The notes beneath the pieces are model-generated. The model worked only from the letters and a program-made list of their open reading frames with translations. It had not been told where the DNA came from and did not search any database. Below, one piece after another: positions 1 to 8,216 of a stretch of 35,962 nucleotides of DNA. The DNA comes from Chromobacterium haemolyticum DSM 19808 (GTDB taxonomy: Bacteria; Pseudomonadota; Gammaproteobacteria; Burkholderiales; Chromobacteriaceae): NCBI RefSeq assembly GCF_000711885.1, contig NZ_JONK01000039.1, positions 1-35,962 on the forward strand. The letters run 5' to 3'. A program made the translations under genes and the position numbers. Position 1 is the first letter of the stretch. Every line of letters starts with the position of its first letter.

Positions 1-9
1 CCCCCCGCC

Positions 10-363
10 ATGCCGCCGCCCGCCTGTCCCCACTGCGCAGGCCAAGCCGCCACGCCCGCCACTGTGCCGGTGATGGAGCAGCTGCACCTTTGTTCCCAGC
101 GCTTGCCCGCCGCCGCCGGCGATGTGACGCTGCTGGGCGAATTGGGCCAGCAGCTCAACCATTGCTATGTCGAACTGGACACCGCCCTGCTGCGCGGCGT
201 GATGGACATGCGCGCCGCCCACACCGGGCTTTTAGCCTTGCTGACTTTGCTGGAGCGACGCGACGAGCCGCTGCTGTTCAGCAGCGAAGAAGCCTTGGCC
301 TTGCTGGAGCCGATACAGCAGCGCTTGAAACAAGGCTTGGATCACTTCAACCACCTGCTGTGA
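10..363 (+). CDS. Hypothetical small helical protein (117 aa)
   Basis: An open frame with strong GC-type third positions encodes a 117-residue, mostly helical, Leu- and Ala-rich protein. A CPHC motif lies near the N-terminus (residues 6-9), and two further Cys and several His residues are scattered through the protein. The frame is open back to base 1, so the true start may lie outside the window; the ATG at 10 has no visible ribosome binding site, and an ATG at 73 is an alternative. I do not recognise the function. The length and helical make-up resemble the uncharacterised family I remember as DUF1484, described from Ralstonia and Chromobacterium, but this is a weak recollection. The gene lies just upstream of another small unrecognised gene on the same strand and may be co-transcribed with it. 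Confidence 0.5.
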   Translation: MPPPACPHCAGQAATPATVPVMEQLHLCSQRLPAAAGDVTLLGELGQQLNHCYVELDTALLRGVMDMRAAHTGLLALLTLLERRDEPLLFSSEEALALLEPIQQRLKQGLDHFNHLL

Positions 364-380
364 TTCCGGGGAGCATTGCC

Positions 381-449
381 ATGATGAAACTGCTGATCCA
401 GCACAATCAGGCTCTCAAGCGCGCCGCCCGTTTGATCATTGCTTATTGA
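381..449 (+). CDS. Possible 22-aa ORF or broken 5' end of the next gene
   Basis: An ATG at 381 is preceded at good spacing by a GGGGAG ribosome binding site (368-373), yet the frame stops after 22 codons (MMKLLIQHNQ...). The next frame opens at 436 and overlaps this one. The good ribosome binding site belongs to the short frame and not to the longer gene. This could be a leader peptide coupled to the next gene, or the true N-terminus of that gene separated from it by a one-base frameshift near 433-447. I cannot decide between these from one sequence. Confidence 0.3.
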   Translation: MMKLLIQHNQALKRAARLIIAY

Positions 450-771
450 GATGCGGCTGGGGGTGATTTCTCTGGCGGAGAACAACCCAATCCATCCGGC
501 CAATACCGAAGACATCCATCAGGAAATCAAGCAGGCGTTGGCGGCTTTCCACCTTTGGCGCAAATGGCGTGGCGAGCACGAGCCTGCGCGCGCCGCTTTA
601 TTGGAGATGTGGGCGTCCGGGAAGTGGACCAACCGCGATACCTGTGTGCGGCAGTGTTATCGCCTGGCGGGGTTCAACAATATGGTCACTGCCCGTCAGG
701 CGCTGGTGGGCGCGCCACCGCCGGAGCCTTTGGCGATTCAACGGCAACGCGCCATGTGGGCGGAGCCGTAG
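439..771 (+). CDS. Hypothetical protein, 106-110 aa
   Basis: An open frame with convincing codon use encodes a basic, Trp-containing helical protein with segments such as AFHLWRKWRGEHEPARAALL and WASGKWTNRDTCVRQCYRLAG. It can start at TTG 439 or ATG 451; neither has a good ribosome binding site, which suggests translational coupling to, or a frameshift from, the short ORF that begins at 381. The Trp/Arg-rich amphipathic pattern could suit nucleic-acid or protein binding, but I recognise no family. It converges on the patatin-like gene, with only 59 bases between the two stop codons. Confidence 0.5.
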   Translation: MLIEMRLGVISLAENNPIHPANTEDIHQEIKQALAAFHLWRKWRGEHEPARAALLEMWASGKWTNRDTCVRQCYRLAGFNNMVTARQALVGAPPPEPLAIQRQRAMWAEP

Positions 772-803
772 GCTGTCACCGCCCAACGCGCGGCCGTTCC
801 GCG

Positions 804-821
804 GGCCGGGAAGGTCCGGCC
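804..821. other. Short GC-rich inverted repeat between convergent genes
   Basis: GGCCGG and CCGGCC are separated by six bases in the small gap between the convergent stop codons at 771 and 831. No T-tract follows on either strand. It may act as a weak bidirectional transcript end, but the sequence alone does not show this. Confidence 0.25.
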
Positions 822-830
822 TGCTTCCGT

Positions 831-3467
831 TTACGCGCCGCCGCCGTCTGCGGCCAGCCAGCCCGCGCCGTTGCGGTCCAGCTCGCGCACCGCTTGCTCG
901 CCGATGCACAGCCCTAGTTTGCGGTAGCTTTCGAACTGGGACTCGTCGAACCACTGATTGAGCGTGGATTGGTGCGGGAAAGCCGGATGTTCCGCTCGGT
1001 ATTGCTGCACGTCCACCGGCTCCAGGCCATGACCCTGAATACAGGGTTTCAGATAAAGCAGGTGGCCGTTGGCGCCGGAGGCGTAGCGGATGTAGCCGAC
1101 GGCGAAGGCGGCCCGGCTGAGGCCGGTGGCCGGGTCGCGGCGGATGGCGTCCACGTCGATGTGGATTTCCGCGCCCAGATCTATCCGGCATTTGCGGATG
1201 GCGTTGCCCAGGTCTTCGAAAGTCATTTGCTCGTCCTGACCGGCGTCGCTAATCACGATCAGCCGGCATTCCCGCCGCAGCAATTCATACAGCCCCAGGT
1301 TTTCGAAATGGCCGCCGTCGCTGAGGTAGACGAAGTCCGAACGGGCATTGGTCTGGCCCAGCAATTCTTTGAGCAGGTAGACCCAGCCCTGCGGCGGGGA
1401 CATCGCTTGCAGGTCCGCGCCGGGTTTGCCGGGATTGGGGCACCAGCGCCCCAGCCGCACATTGAACACCGTCAGCAGGAAGGTTACCGCCGGCGAGCTG
1501 TGATAGCCCTGGTTGGGGCTGACCGCCGCGCCGGACACCGCCATCAGCGAACCCAGCATCGGCCCCCGGTCCATGCCGGAGACATCGTCCAGCATGTAGG
1601 CGTTGGTGGGCGCGAAGGCGTCGATGGCTTCCGGCGCGCCGTCGGGAAACTTGTAGCCGCAGTACCGAGGGGTGAAGGTGAAGGAGGCTGCCTTGCGCTG
1701 CTGCCAGGCCAGGTCGTCGCCGGCCACCAGATTGAGGGCGGCGTTGATCAGGTGGTAGGGCCGTTGCGGCGGGGCGCCGTCCCGGCCGGCCAGTTCGGCC
1801 AGCGGCAGATCGTCGCCGGCGTTGAAGCCGGTGAAGCGGTTGACCGTGTCCGCCCGTTGCGGCGCGCTGGCGCCCAGGTAGCCGCGGGTGAGCCGGTTGC
1901 GGTAGAAGTTGTGCAGGGAGAACAGATTGATGTCGAAACGGGAGGAGGCGAACACCACCAGTCCCAGACAGGCCAGGATCAGCGCCGCGTAGAGCCCGCC
2001 GCCCAGGCCCTGCTGTTCCGATGCGGCGAAGTGCAGCGTGGTCCAGTCGCTGAGGTCGCAGTGGCGGAAGCCGCACAGCTGTTGGCGCAGTTGCCAGCCG
2101 CCGGCGCGCACCTCCAGCGCGGTCAGCAGCCAGCTGAGGCCTGCGCTGAGCAGGATCAACAGGCCGGCGATGAAGACATAAGGCCCGATGCGGGCGAGCA
2201 GGTCGCGCCAGCCGGCGTTTTGCATGCCGCCGGTGCGCGCGGACTGGCCTTGCCACACCGCCGCCAGCGTGGTCAGCAGCCAGGCCGGCAGCGTTAGCGC
2301 GCGCAGCCAGTCGGCGCTCACCGCCAGCAGCGGCAGGGACAGCGCCACCACGACGAACAGCAGCGCCAGCGCCAGGTCCAGCGCCAGCAGCAGGCCGCCC
2401 AGACGGGACCACCATTCGCGTTGCAGGTCGGAGAAGCTGCGCTTGACCAGGCCGATGTGCAGCGCGGCGGTCAGGGCGAACACCGGCGGCAGCACGAGAA
2501 AGACGCCGCCCACCAAATACCAGGCTTGGGCCAGCGGCGCGCGGATGCCCAGGCCGTAATCCAGCGCTTGCAACGCCAGCCACAGCTTGCCGCCGCCGGC
2601 CAGGCCGGCCAGCAGCGCCCACAGCACGCTGCGCAGGTAGCCATTGCCGCGCAGCTGGCTGAAGCCGCGCGCCAGCAGGGCCCAGTAGCCGGCGTAAGCC
2701 AGACTGGACCCCAACGCCACTCGCCACAGCGGCAACTGGTGCCAGAAGTCGTCGCGGCTGTCCAGGCGGTTGAGCGTGAACACCGCCATTGCGTAACAGA
2801 ACAGCAGCAATAGAGCGACGCTGGCGCTGGCGGCGCCGGGCGGGGCGGCGTCCTTGCCGTCGCGGGTGGTGGCGCGCGCCAACAGGGCGGACAGCACGGC
2901 GGCGGCGGCGGCCACGGTCAGCGCGGCGGGGCCCGCGTAAGGGGTGGAGGCGATATTGCGCGCCAAGCCCACCAGGAAGTGGGGGCCCAGCAGCAGCGCC
3001 AGCAGCAGGCTTTGCAGCACAACCTGGTTGAGGATGAAGTTGCGCCAGTAGGTGATGACGGCGGACAGGGTGTCCAGGCTGAACAAGCCGGTTTTTGGAG
3101 TCAGGTAGTTGCTGTAGTCGCGCAGGAACTGGATGGCCGGCTGGCGGCCTTGATGGTCGCGCAGCGTTTGTTCCATGCCGGCGTTGCCGGCGCGGTGTTT
3201 GAGCGCTGACAGCCAGCCGCCCAGGTAGCCGCCGCCGGAGACGGTGGACAGATAGTCGAACTCGCGCAACCAGCGGCTGCTCGCCAGCGCTTGCAGCACG
3301 CCCAGGTTGAAGGTGGCGCTGCGGATGCCGCCGCCGGAGAAGGCGAGGCCGGCTTGCGGCGCTTCATCGCCGCCCGGACGGTCCACTCCTTCGTCCGCGC
3401 GCGCGGCGGCCAGGCCGGCGCGTTCGTCGGCGTGGACTTGGGAGAAGGCTTGGGTGGGGGTGTTCAT
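831..3467 (-). CDS. Patatin-like phospholipase with multi-pass membrane domain (878 aa)
   Basis: This is probably a membrane-anchored lipid acyl hydrolase. The oxyanion-hole signature SGGGIRS lies at residues 44-50. The nucleophile is probably Ser77 in STVSGGGY, a variant of GXSXG that lacks the first Gly. The catalytic Asp is probably Asp717 in the DGG motif of LSDGGHFENLG. Between Ser and Asp, roughly residues 144-510, lie about ten hydrophobic segments, so the dyad is separated by a large membrane domain. The start is set at the ATG at 3467, preceded by GGAAAG; the frame stays open further upstream, but that part looks non-coding. At 878 residues it is much longer than single-domain patatins, although large membrane-type bacterial patatins of this layout exist. 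The substrate is unknown. It lies downstream of the cytochrome/GMC pair on the same strand, beyond a gap holding a large inverted repeat. Confidence 0.85.
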   Translation of the reverse strand: MNTPTQAFSQVHADERAGLAAARADEGVDRPGGDEAPQAGLAFSGGGIRSATFNLGVLQALASSRWLREFDYLSTVSGGGYLGGWLSALKHRAGNAGMEQTLRDHQGRQPAIQFLRDYSNYLTPKTGLFSLDTLSAVITYWRNFILNQVVLQSLLLALLLGPHFLVGLARNIASTPYAGPAALTVAAAAAVLSALLARATTRDGKDAAPPGAASASVALLLLFCYAMAVFTLNRLDSRDDFWHQLPLWRVALGSSLAYAGYWALLARGFSQLRGNGYLRSVLWALLAGLAGGGKLWLALQALDYGLGIRAPLAQAWYLVGGVFLVLPPVFALTAALHIGLVKRSFSDLQREWWSRLGGLLLALDLALALLFVVVALSLPLLAVSADWLRALTLPAWLLTTLAAVWQGQSARTGGMQNAGWRDLLARIGPYVFIAGLLILLSAGLSWLLTALEVRAGGWQLRQQLCGFRHCDLSDWTTLHFAASEQQGLGGGLYAALILACLGLVVFASSRFDINLFSLHNFYRNRLTRGYLGASAPQRADTVNRFTGFNAGDDLPLAELAGRDGAPPQRPYHLINAALNLVAGDDLAWQQRKAASFTFTPRYCGYKFPDGAPEAIDAFAPTNAYMLDDVSGMDRGPMLGSLMAVSGAAVSPNQGYHSSPAVTFLLTVFNVRLGRWCPNPGKPGADLQAMSPPQGWVYLLKELLGQTNARSDFVYLSDGGHFENLGLYELLRRECRLIVISDAGQDEQMTFEDLGNAIRKCRIDLGAEIHIDVDAIRRDPATGLSRAAFAVGYIRYASGANGHLLYLKPCIQGHGLEPVDVQQYRAEHPAFPHQSTLNQWFDESQFESYRKLGLCIGEQAVRELDRNGAGWLAADGGGA

Positions 3468-3610
3468 CGGGTTCTTTCCGTTGGTCCGGCTTTGTCGGCA
3501 GGTGTTGGACTGGCAACCATTTCGTCGAGGCGGCTGATGATATTCATGGCCCTGAATCCGCTGCGCGGATGATGATTTTGATTGCCGGGGCTGCCCGGCG
3601 GGCAGGGAAA

Positions 3611-3634
3611 GGATATTTGTTTGGCCAAATATCC
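3611..3634. repeat. 9-bp perfect inverted repeat
   Basis: GGATATTTG and CAAATATCC are separated by the six bases TTTGGC. The AT-rich stem sits about 145 bases upstream of the patatin-like gene start and stands out in a GC-rich region, so an operator is as plausible as an RNA hairpin. No T-tract follows on either strand. Confidence 0.55.
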
Positions 3635-3658
3635 TCTCCACTCCTAAAGGCCACCCTG

Positions 3659-3791
3659 CAAGCCTGGCCTGCGGCTTCCCGCCGGGTCCCGTCAGGCCCG
3701 AGGCGCGGCTGAACTCGCGATTTGCTAGCGTCAAATCGCTCAAACAGGCAGCCGCTTAAGACCTCGGGCCTGCCACCCGGCGGCAGGCTTG
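3659..3791. repeat. 133-base long imperfect inverted repeat (cruciform-like)
   Basis: Nested complementary blocks pair across this segment: CAAGCCT (3659-3665) with AGGCTTG (3785-3791), CCGCCGGGT (3679-3687) with ACCCGGCGG (3775-3783), CAGGCCCGAGG (3693-3703) with CCTCGGGCCTG (3762-3772), and GCGATTTG (3717-3724) with CAAATCGC (3732-3739) around a seven-base loop. Together they form one long interrupted hairpin. It could be a repetitive palindromic element or a structured leader upstream of the patatin-like gene. Confidence 0.7.
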
Positions 3792-3880
3792 AAGGGACCC
3801 GGGGCGCGTCGGATATGTAGTGTTTTTGGCGTTTTTCTAGTGGCTTCACATTGCTAGCTAAAACCGTGACTCGCCCTCCC

Positions 3881-5755
3881 TCAACGCCTGGCGTCCTCCA
3901 AAATCGCCTCCGCCGCCTTCTCCGCGATCATGTACACCGCGGAGACGATGAAGAAGCCGGGTATGCGCGGAAACACCGAGGCGTCCACCACGCGCAGGCC
4001 GCTGACGCCGTGAACCCGGAAGCGGCTGTCCAGCACGCCGCCGGCTTCGCGCGCGCCGATGGCGCAGCTGCAGGAGGCATGGTGGCCCCAGGCGTTGTCG
4101 CGGACGAATTGACGCAGTTCATCGTCGCTTTGCACGGCCTCTCCGGGCAGTTCCTCTTCCGCTATCAGGTTTTGTTTTTTCAAGTCGGCGGTGAGGCTGC
4201 GCACGAACTTGATGCCTTCCACCACCGAGTCCAGGTCCTGATCGCCGCCGGCGCTGCCCTCTTCGAAGTAGTGGAAGTTGATGTCCGGCGGGTCGCGCGG
4301 GTCGGCGGATCGCAGCGTCACCGTGCCGGCGCGGTTATTGGTATGCGCCTTGAGAATGGCCCAGGTCAGGTAGTTCAGGTGTTCGGGAAACAAGCGGGAG
4401 TAGCCGGGGAAATAGCCTTTGAACAGCCCCAGCAGCGCGAAGCAGAACAGGTCCGGCAACGGCCGCTCTTGAGCCGAGCGGCGAATCACCGCCAGCACCG
4501 CGCCATTGGTGGTGTAGACGCCTTTGCGGCCTTCCGCCCATTGCTTGTATTGCGGGTCGCCTGGGGCGAACTCCGCGCCTTTCAGCACTTCCCAATGCTT
4601 GAAGTTCATCCGGTTGACCACGCCCACTTCGTAGCGGTCTTGCAGATTCTGGCCGACGCCGGGTAGGTCCACCCTCGGCGTGATGCCGCGCTCTTGCAAG
4701 TGGGCGGCCGGGCCGATGCCGGACAGCATCAGCAGTTGCGGGCTGTTGAAGGCGCCGCCGGCCAGGATCACTTCGCGGCTGCAGCGCGCCTCGCGGCGTT
4801 CGCCGGGGGCGTTGCTGACCCGGCCGCTGGCGCGGTAAAGGCCGGCGCCTTTCAGGTATTCCACGCCCACCGCGCGAAGATTCTCGTCGAACAACACCCG
4901 GGTGGCCAGCGCGTCCAGTTCTACGCGCAGCCGGTCCGGGTGGCGCGCCGCCGCGTCCAGCACCCGTTCTCGGCTGCCGTTGCGCTGATGGTTGCGGGTG
5001 GCCAGCGGCGGGTAGCAGACGCCGACGGCGTTGTCGCGCACCAGCCGCCAGTCGTTGGGATCGGCTTGGCCTTGCAGCAGCCAGCGCCAGCTGCGGTGCG
5101 GCACGTCCACTTCGTCGAAGACCTTGTCCACCGACACCAACAAGGTGTCCACCAGGCCGGCGTCGCCCAGCGCGGATTCCGGAATCGCCTTCTCGGTTTG
5201 CAGCCAGCCGCGCCAGCCGTGGCGGGTGGGATTGACGCCGAGCAGGCCCAGCCAGCGGTACAGCGGGCGGTGGTGGCAGTTTTCCAGCCGTTCGAAATAG
5301 CCGCGCATGTGGTCCGCGCGCCAGCTGTCGTCGCCGGTGAGTTGGGCGATGCCGTCCCAGTCCGCGTTGTGCGGATAGACAGTGATCATGGCGTTGTGGG
5401 CGGTGCAGCCGCCCAGCGCGCCGGCGCGCGGGTAGAGCACGCCGTCCACTTTTTGGCCGTTCCACTCCGCGCGGTATTTGGGGTCGCGTTTTTGCTGGGC
5501 GTCGTTGGCGTAGTGGCGGACGAAGTAGTCCAGCTTCATCGCCTCGTTTTCCGAAGCCAGCGCGTGGAACACCGGCACGTCGTAATCGTCGGGCAGCCGT
5601 TCCGCCTGGGGCTGCCAGGCGTCGCCGCCCTTGAGCGCGCGCGGGTCGCCGCCGGCCTCCAGCAGCAAGACCCGATGCCCGGCTTCGGCCAGCCGCGCCG
5701 CCAGTGTGCCGCCGCCGGCGCCGGAACCCACCACGATGTATTCGTATTCGTCCAT
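3881..5755 (-). CDS. GMC-family FAD-dependent oxidoreductase (624 aa)
   Basis: This is a flavoprotein that probably oxidises an alcohol-type substrate. The N-terminal dinucleotide fold reads VVGSGAGGG (residues 8-16) with the acidic residue in LLLEAGG near 33. GALGGCTAHNAMI matches the GMC signature that contacts FAD. Near the C-terminus, WGHHASCSCAIG (His558/His559) matches the active-site His region. The second catalytic position, usually Asn or His in a GN-type motif before the final helix, reads PGFFIVSAVYMIAEKAAE, so the expected Asn is not seen. The start ATG lies 10 bases after the cytochrome stop codon, indicating one operon in the order cytochrome then GMC. No signal peptide is visible. 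The partner cytochrome suggests electron transfer to a haem protein instead of oxygen, but that is inference; the substrate is unknown. Confidence 0.88.
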   Translation of the reverse strand: MDEYEYIVVGSGAGGGTLAARLAEAGHRVLLLEAGGDPRALKGGDAWQPQAERLPDDYDVPVFHALASENEAMKLDYFVRHYANDAQQKRDPKYRAEWNGQKVDGVLYPRAGALGGCTAHNAMITVYPHNADWDGIAQLTGDDSWRADHMRGYFERLENCHHRPLYRWLGLLGVNPTRHGWRGWLQTEKAIPESALGDAGLVDTLLVSVDKVFDEVDVPHRSWRWLLQGQADPNDWRLVRDNAVGVCYPPLATRNHQRNGSRERVLDAAARHPDRLRVELDALATRVLFDENLRAVGVEYLKGAGLYRASGRVSNAPGERREARCSREVILAGGAFNSPQLLMLSGIGPAAHLQERGITPRVDLPGVGQNLQDRYEVGVVNRMNFKHWEVLKGAEFAPGDPQYKQWAEGRKGVYTTNGAVLAVIRRSAQERPLPDLFCFALLGLFKGYFPGYSRLFPEHLNYLTWAILKAHTNNRAGTVTLRSADPRDPPDINFHYFEEGSAGGDQDLDSVVEGIKFVRSLTADLKKQNLIAEEELPGEAVQSDDELRQFVRDNAWGHHASCSCAIGAREAGGVLDSRFRVHGVSGLRVVDASVFPRIPGFFIVSAVYMIAEKAAEAILEDARR

Positions 5756-5765
5756 GGCGCGCGCT

Positions 5766-8216
5766 TTAGAAGGTTTTCAGGAATTCGATCAGCGCGTATT
5801 TGTCGCTGTCGCTGAGGCCGGGCTCCTGAGTCTGGTAGCCGGTGCCGAAGTAATGACCGCGGTTGACCACGAAGTCCGGGCAGGTGCTCAGTTCCAGCAT
5901 CGGCTGCGCCAGGTTGGCGAACACCTTGCGCGCTTCTTCGTCGCTGGCGCCCGGCGGCAAGGTCTTGAGGTCGTGCTTGATCTTCAGCAGCAGCTCCAGC
6001 AATTTTTTATCGTGCTTGAGCCGTTCGCCCAGCGAGGGATTGTCCAGCGTCACTTGCAGGTTGGCGATCAGGTTGACCGGGGTGCCGGCCGGGATGGGCC
6101 CCAGCTCCACGCCGTCCTTGCCGAACAACCAGGGCAGATAGCGTTGCAGCGGGCCTTGCAGTTCTTGCAGCGCATCCGGCAAGTAGCCGACGGGCACGCG
6201 CAGATAGCTGCGGGCGGTGGTGCGGTCGATCACGCCGGGCACCTTGTCGCCCAGCATCTTGTCCTTCTCGCGTTTTTCCGGCCACAGCAGTTTCTGGATG
6301 GAGTCGTTGAAGGAGTCCATGCGCGCCGCCACCGACGGGCTGGGGTTGAATTTGCCCAGGCTGTTGTTGAGCAGGAAGGGCGCGGTGGACCAGACGCTGA
6401 TCAAGGAAGCCGGGCGGGTATAGCCGCGGCCGCCGGCCGGCATCTTGTACTGCCAGGGCGCGCCGGTGAAGGGGTTGTGGACGGTGATTTCGCCGACCGA
6501 GGGCAGGTCCTTATAGGTTTTGGACGAGAAGTTGTCCCAGATATTGCCCTTGAGCGCGTTGGTGGCCAGCGGGCTGCAGGCGTTGGTCTGTAACAGGGTT
6601 ACCGGCACGCGCAGTTCGGTGGACAGGTAGTTGTCTTTCAGGAAGTCGTCGGCCTGGACGATCTGGCGCATCTGCGATTTGAAGTCCTCGGTCTTGGTCC
6701 ATTCCCAGTATTTGTTGAAGCAGGCCAGGTAGCCCGGGCCGGCGCAGCCGGCGGTGGGGTCCAGCGGCGGGACTTTGGGTGGCAGCTTGCTGGAGTGGCA
6801 GCGCGCGCAGTTTTCCGCGAACACCGTTTTGCCGCGGCTGAGCTGAGCGGCGTCGCGGCTCAGGTATTGCTCGCCGCCGGGTGCGTCCTTCAGCTTGTGC
6901 GGGTCCGTGCTCTTCAGGAAGAACAGCGCCATGTTCACTGTCTGCTGTTCGGTGGACTGCCAGTACACCGAGTTCTTGCGCGCGTCGGCGATCTGGATCG
7001 GGGTGATGGTTTTGCCGCCCACCAAGGGGTTGAAGTGGAGCAGCCATTCTTCGCTGAACAAGCCGATATTCAGATAGACGCGGTTCAGCGCGCCCAGCGC
7101 GCCCACCGAATCCGAGCCGTCCTTCAGCACTCGCGGCGTCCACACGGTCTTGGGCGGCTGGAAGAACTGAGTCAACGGGCCGTCTTTGACGAAGTCGTTG
7201 AACTGCTTGTTGTTAAGTTCGCCGCCGGCCAGGGTTTCCTTGCCCCAGCGCTTGGCGATGTCCAGCCGCGGCCCCAGGCCGTATACCGCGTTCATGGTAC
7301 GGGGGTTGTTGATCGAGTCGGTGGAGATCAGCGAGGTGTCCAGCGCGCCGGGGCGCGAGGTGTGGAACAGCTGGAAGGGGAAGCTGCTGGGGTCCGCCTG
7401 CCAGGAGAAGATGCGGTCCACCCAGAAGTACTGAGCGCCTACGTTGGAGCTGAGGTTTTCCCACTTAGGATGTTCCGGGTCCGCCGGCGGTTTCACCGGG
7501 TTGGGGCCGACGTGGCAGAACGCACAGGACATGCCCACGCGGTAGGGGCGGATCAGGTCTTTGTTGTTGTAATACGCTGGGTCTTCGTAATAGCGCTTGG
7601 CGTCCCATTTCTTGGCCGCGGCGTCGTCGAAAGCGGGGTTGGGGAACAGGCGCAGGCCCACCACGCCGGTGGCGTAGCCGTAGAAGGAGCCGGCGGGCAG
7701 GTTCTTGCCGCGAGCGCCTATGGCCACGCCCGGATATTTTTGCTCGTTCTCGAACGGGTCTTTAGGGCAATCGGCGCGGCGCTGGTCCAGCCACAGGCCG
7801 AAGCGTTTATCGTCCGGGCCGCCTGCCTTGTCGAAACAGGGTTCGTTGACCAGGCCCAGGTAGTTCCAGCGGTTGTCGCGGCTGAACTTGAGGCTGGGGT
7901 GGGAGGACAGGGTCTTGAGCAAGTCCAGGTTGCCGACGCTGACAGTGGACAGTTTGTCCCACAGCCTGTCGTTGCCCCCGGTCCACACCAGCCAGGTGTT
8001 GCGCCCCTTGATCTCGGCGGTGTTCAAGGCCACCGCGCCGTCCATGTCCTTGAAGTAGTCCTCGTCGGCGGCGGGGAAGGATTCCACTGTGCGCTGAGCC
8101 AGTTTTGCCTCGTCCTGCACGGTGCCGGGTTTGGGCTGATCGTCCCGGCAGCCGGCCAGGCTCAACAGCAATAGCAGCGCCGCTCCCCGGCGCAAGGTGA
8201 GGTTCATCCTAGCCAT
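5766..8216 (-). CDS. Di-haem c-type cytochrome lipoprotein (816 aa)
   Basis: This is an exported, lipid-anchored c-type cytochrome. The N-terminus has basic residues, a Leu-rich stretch and a lipobox, SLAGC, with Cys23 as the acylation site. Two haem-binding motifs are visible: CAFCH (residues 231-235) and CARCH (470-474). The layout of a long N-terminal region and two widely spaced haem sites recalls the MauG / cytochrome c peroxidase / RoxA-like superfamily, but the subfamily cannot be assigned by eye. The start at 8216 is chosen because GGAG lies eight bases upstream; an ATG at 8237 fits less well. The protein heads a two-gene operon with the GMC oxidoreductase and may accept its electrons or act in the same periplasmic oxidation. 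It is transcribed away from invF and is probably unrelated to the T3SS. Confidence 0.8.
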   Translation of the reverse strand: MARMNLTLRRGAALLLLLSLAGCRDDQPKPGTVQDEAKLAQRTVESFPAADEDYFKDMDGAVALNTAEIKGRNTWLVWTGGNDRLWDKLSTVSVGNLDLLKTLSSHPSLKFSRDNRWNYLGLVNEPCFDKAGGPDDKRFGLWLDQRRADCPKDPFENEQKYPGVAIGARGKNLPAGSFYGYATGVVGLRLFPNPAFDDAAAKKWDAKRYYEDPAYYNNKDLIRPYRVGMSCAFCHVGPNPVKPPADPEHPKWENLSSNVGAQYFWVDRIFSWQADPSSFPFQLFHTSRPGALDTSLISTDSINNPRTMNAVYGLGPRLDIAKRWGKETLAGGELNNKQFNDFVKDGPLTQFFQPPKTVWTPRVLKDGSDSVGALGALNRVYLNIGLFSEEWLLHFNPLVGGKTITPIQIADARKNSVYWQSTEQQTVNMALFFLKSTDPHKLKDAPGGEQYLSRDAAQLSRGKTVFAENCARCHSSKLPPKVPPLDPTAGCAGPGYLACFNKYWEWTKTEDFKSQMRQIVQADDFLKDNYLSTELRVPVTLLQTNACSPLATNALKGNIWDNFSSKTYKDLPSVGEITVHNPFTGAPWQYKMPAGGRGYTRPASLISVWSTAPFLLNNSLGKFNPSPSVAARMDSFNDSIQKLLWPEKREKDKMLGDKVPGVIDRTTARSYLRVPVGYLPDALQELQGPLQRYLPWLFGKDGVELGPIPAGTPVNLIANLQVTLDNPSLGERLKHDKKLLELLLKIKHDLKTLPPGASDEEARKVFANLAQPMLELSTCPDFVVNRGHYFGTGYQTQEPGLSDSDKYALIEFLKTF

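Larger units (their letters stand above)
3468..3880. other. 413-base gap with no gene; carries inverted repeats
   Basis: This lies between the GMC oxidoreductase stop and the patatin-like gene start, both on the - strand. No convincing coding frame is present. It holds a small hairpin (3611-3634) and a large imperfect inverted repeat (3659-3791), listed separately. It must also contain the leader, and perhaps the promoter, of the patatin-like gene. I see no T-tract terminator. Confidence 0.6.

Noticed and set aside
969-2297. Long + strand open frame opposite the patatin-like gene
   Set aside because: A shadow of the real - strand gene in GC-rich DNA; its translation is Ala/Gly/Gln/Arg/Val-rich low complexity with no motif.
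4694-5815. Long + strand open frame opposite the GMC gene
   Set aside because: Same cause; the GMC motifs are clear on the other strand.
6795-8174. Long + strand open frame opposite the cytochrome gene
   Set aside because: Overlaps the haem motifs of the real gene; no recognisable content.
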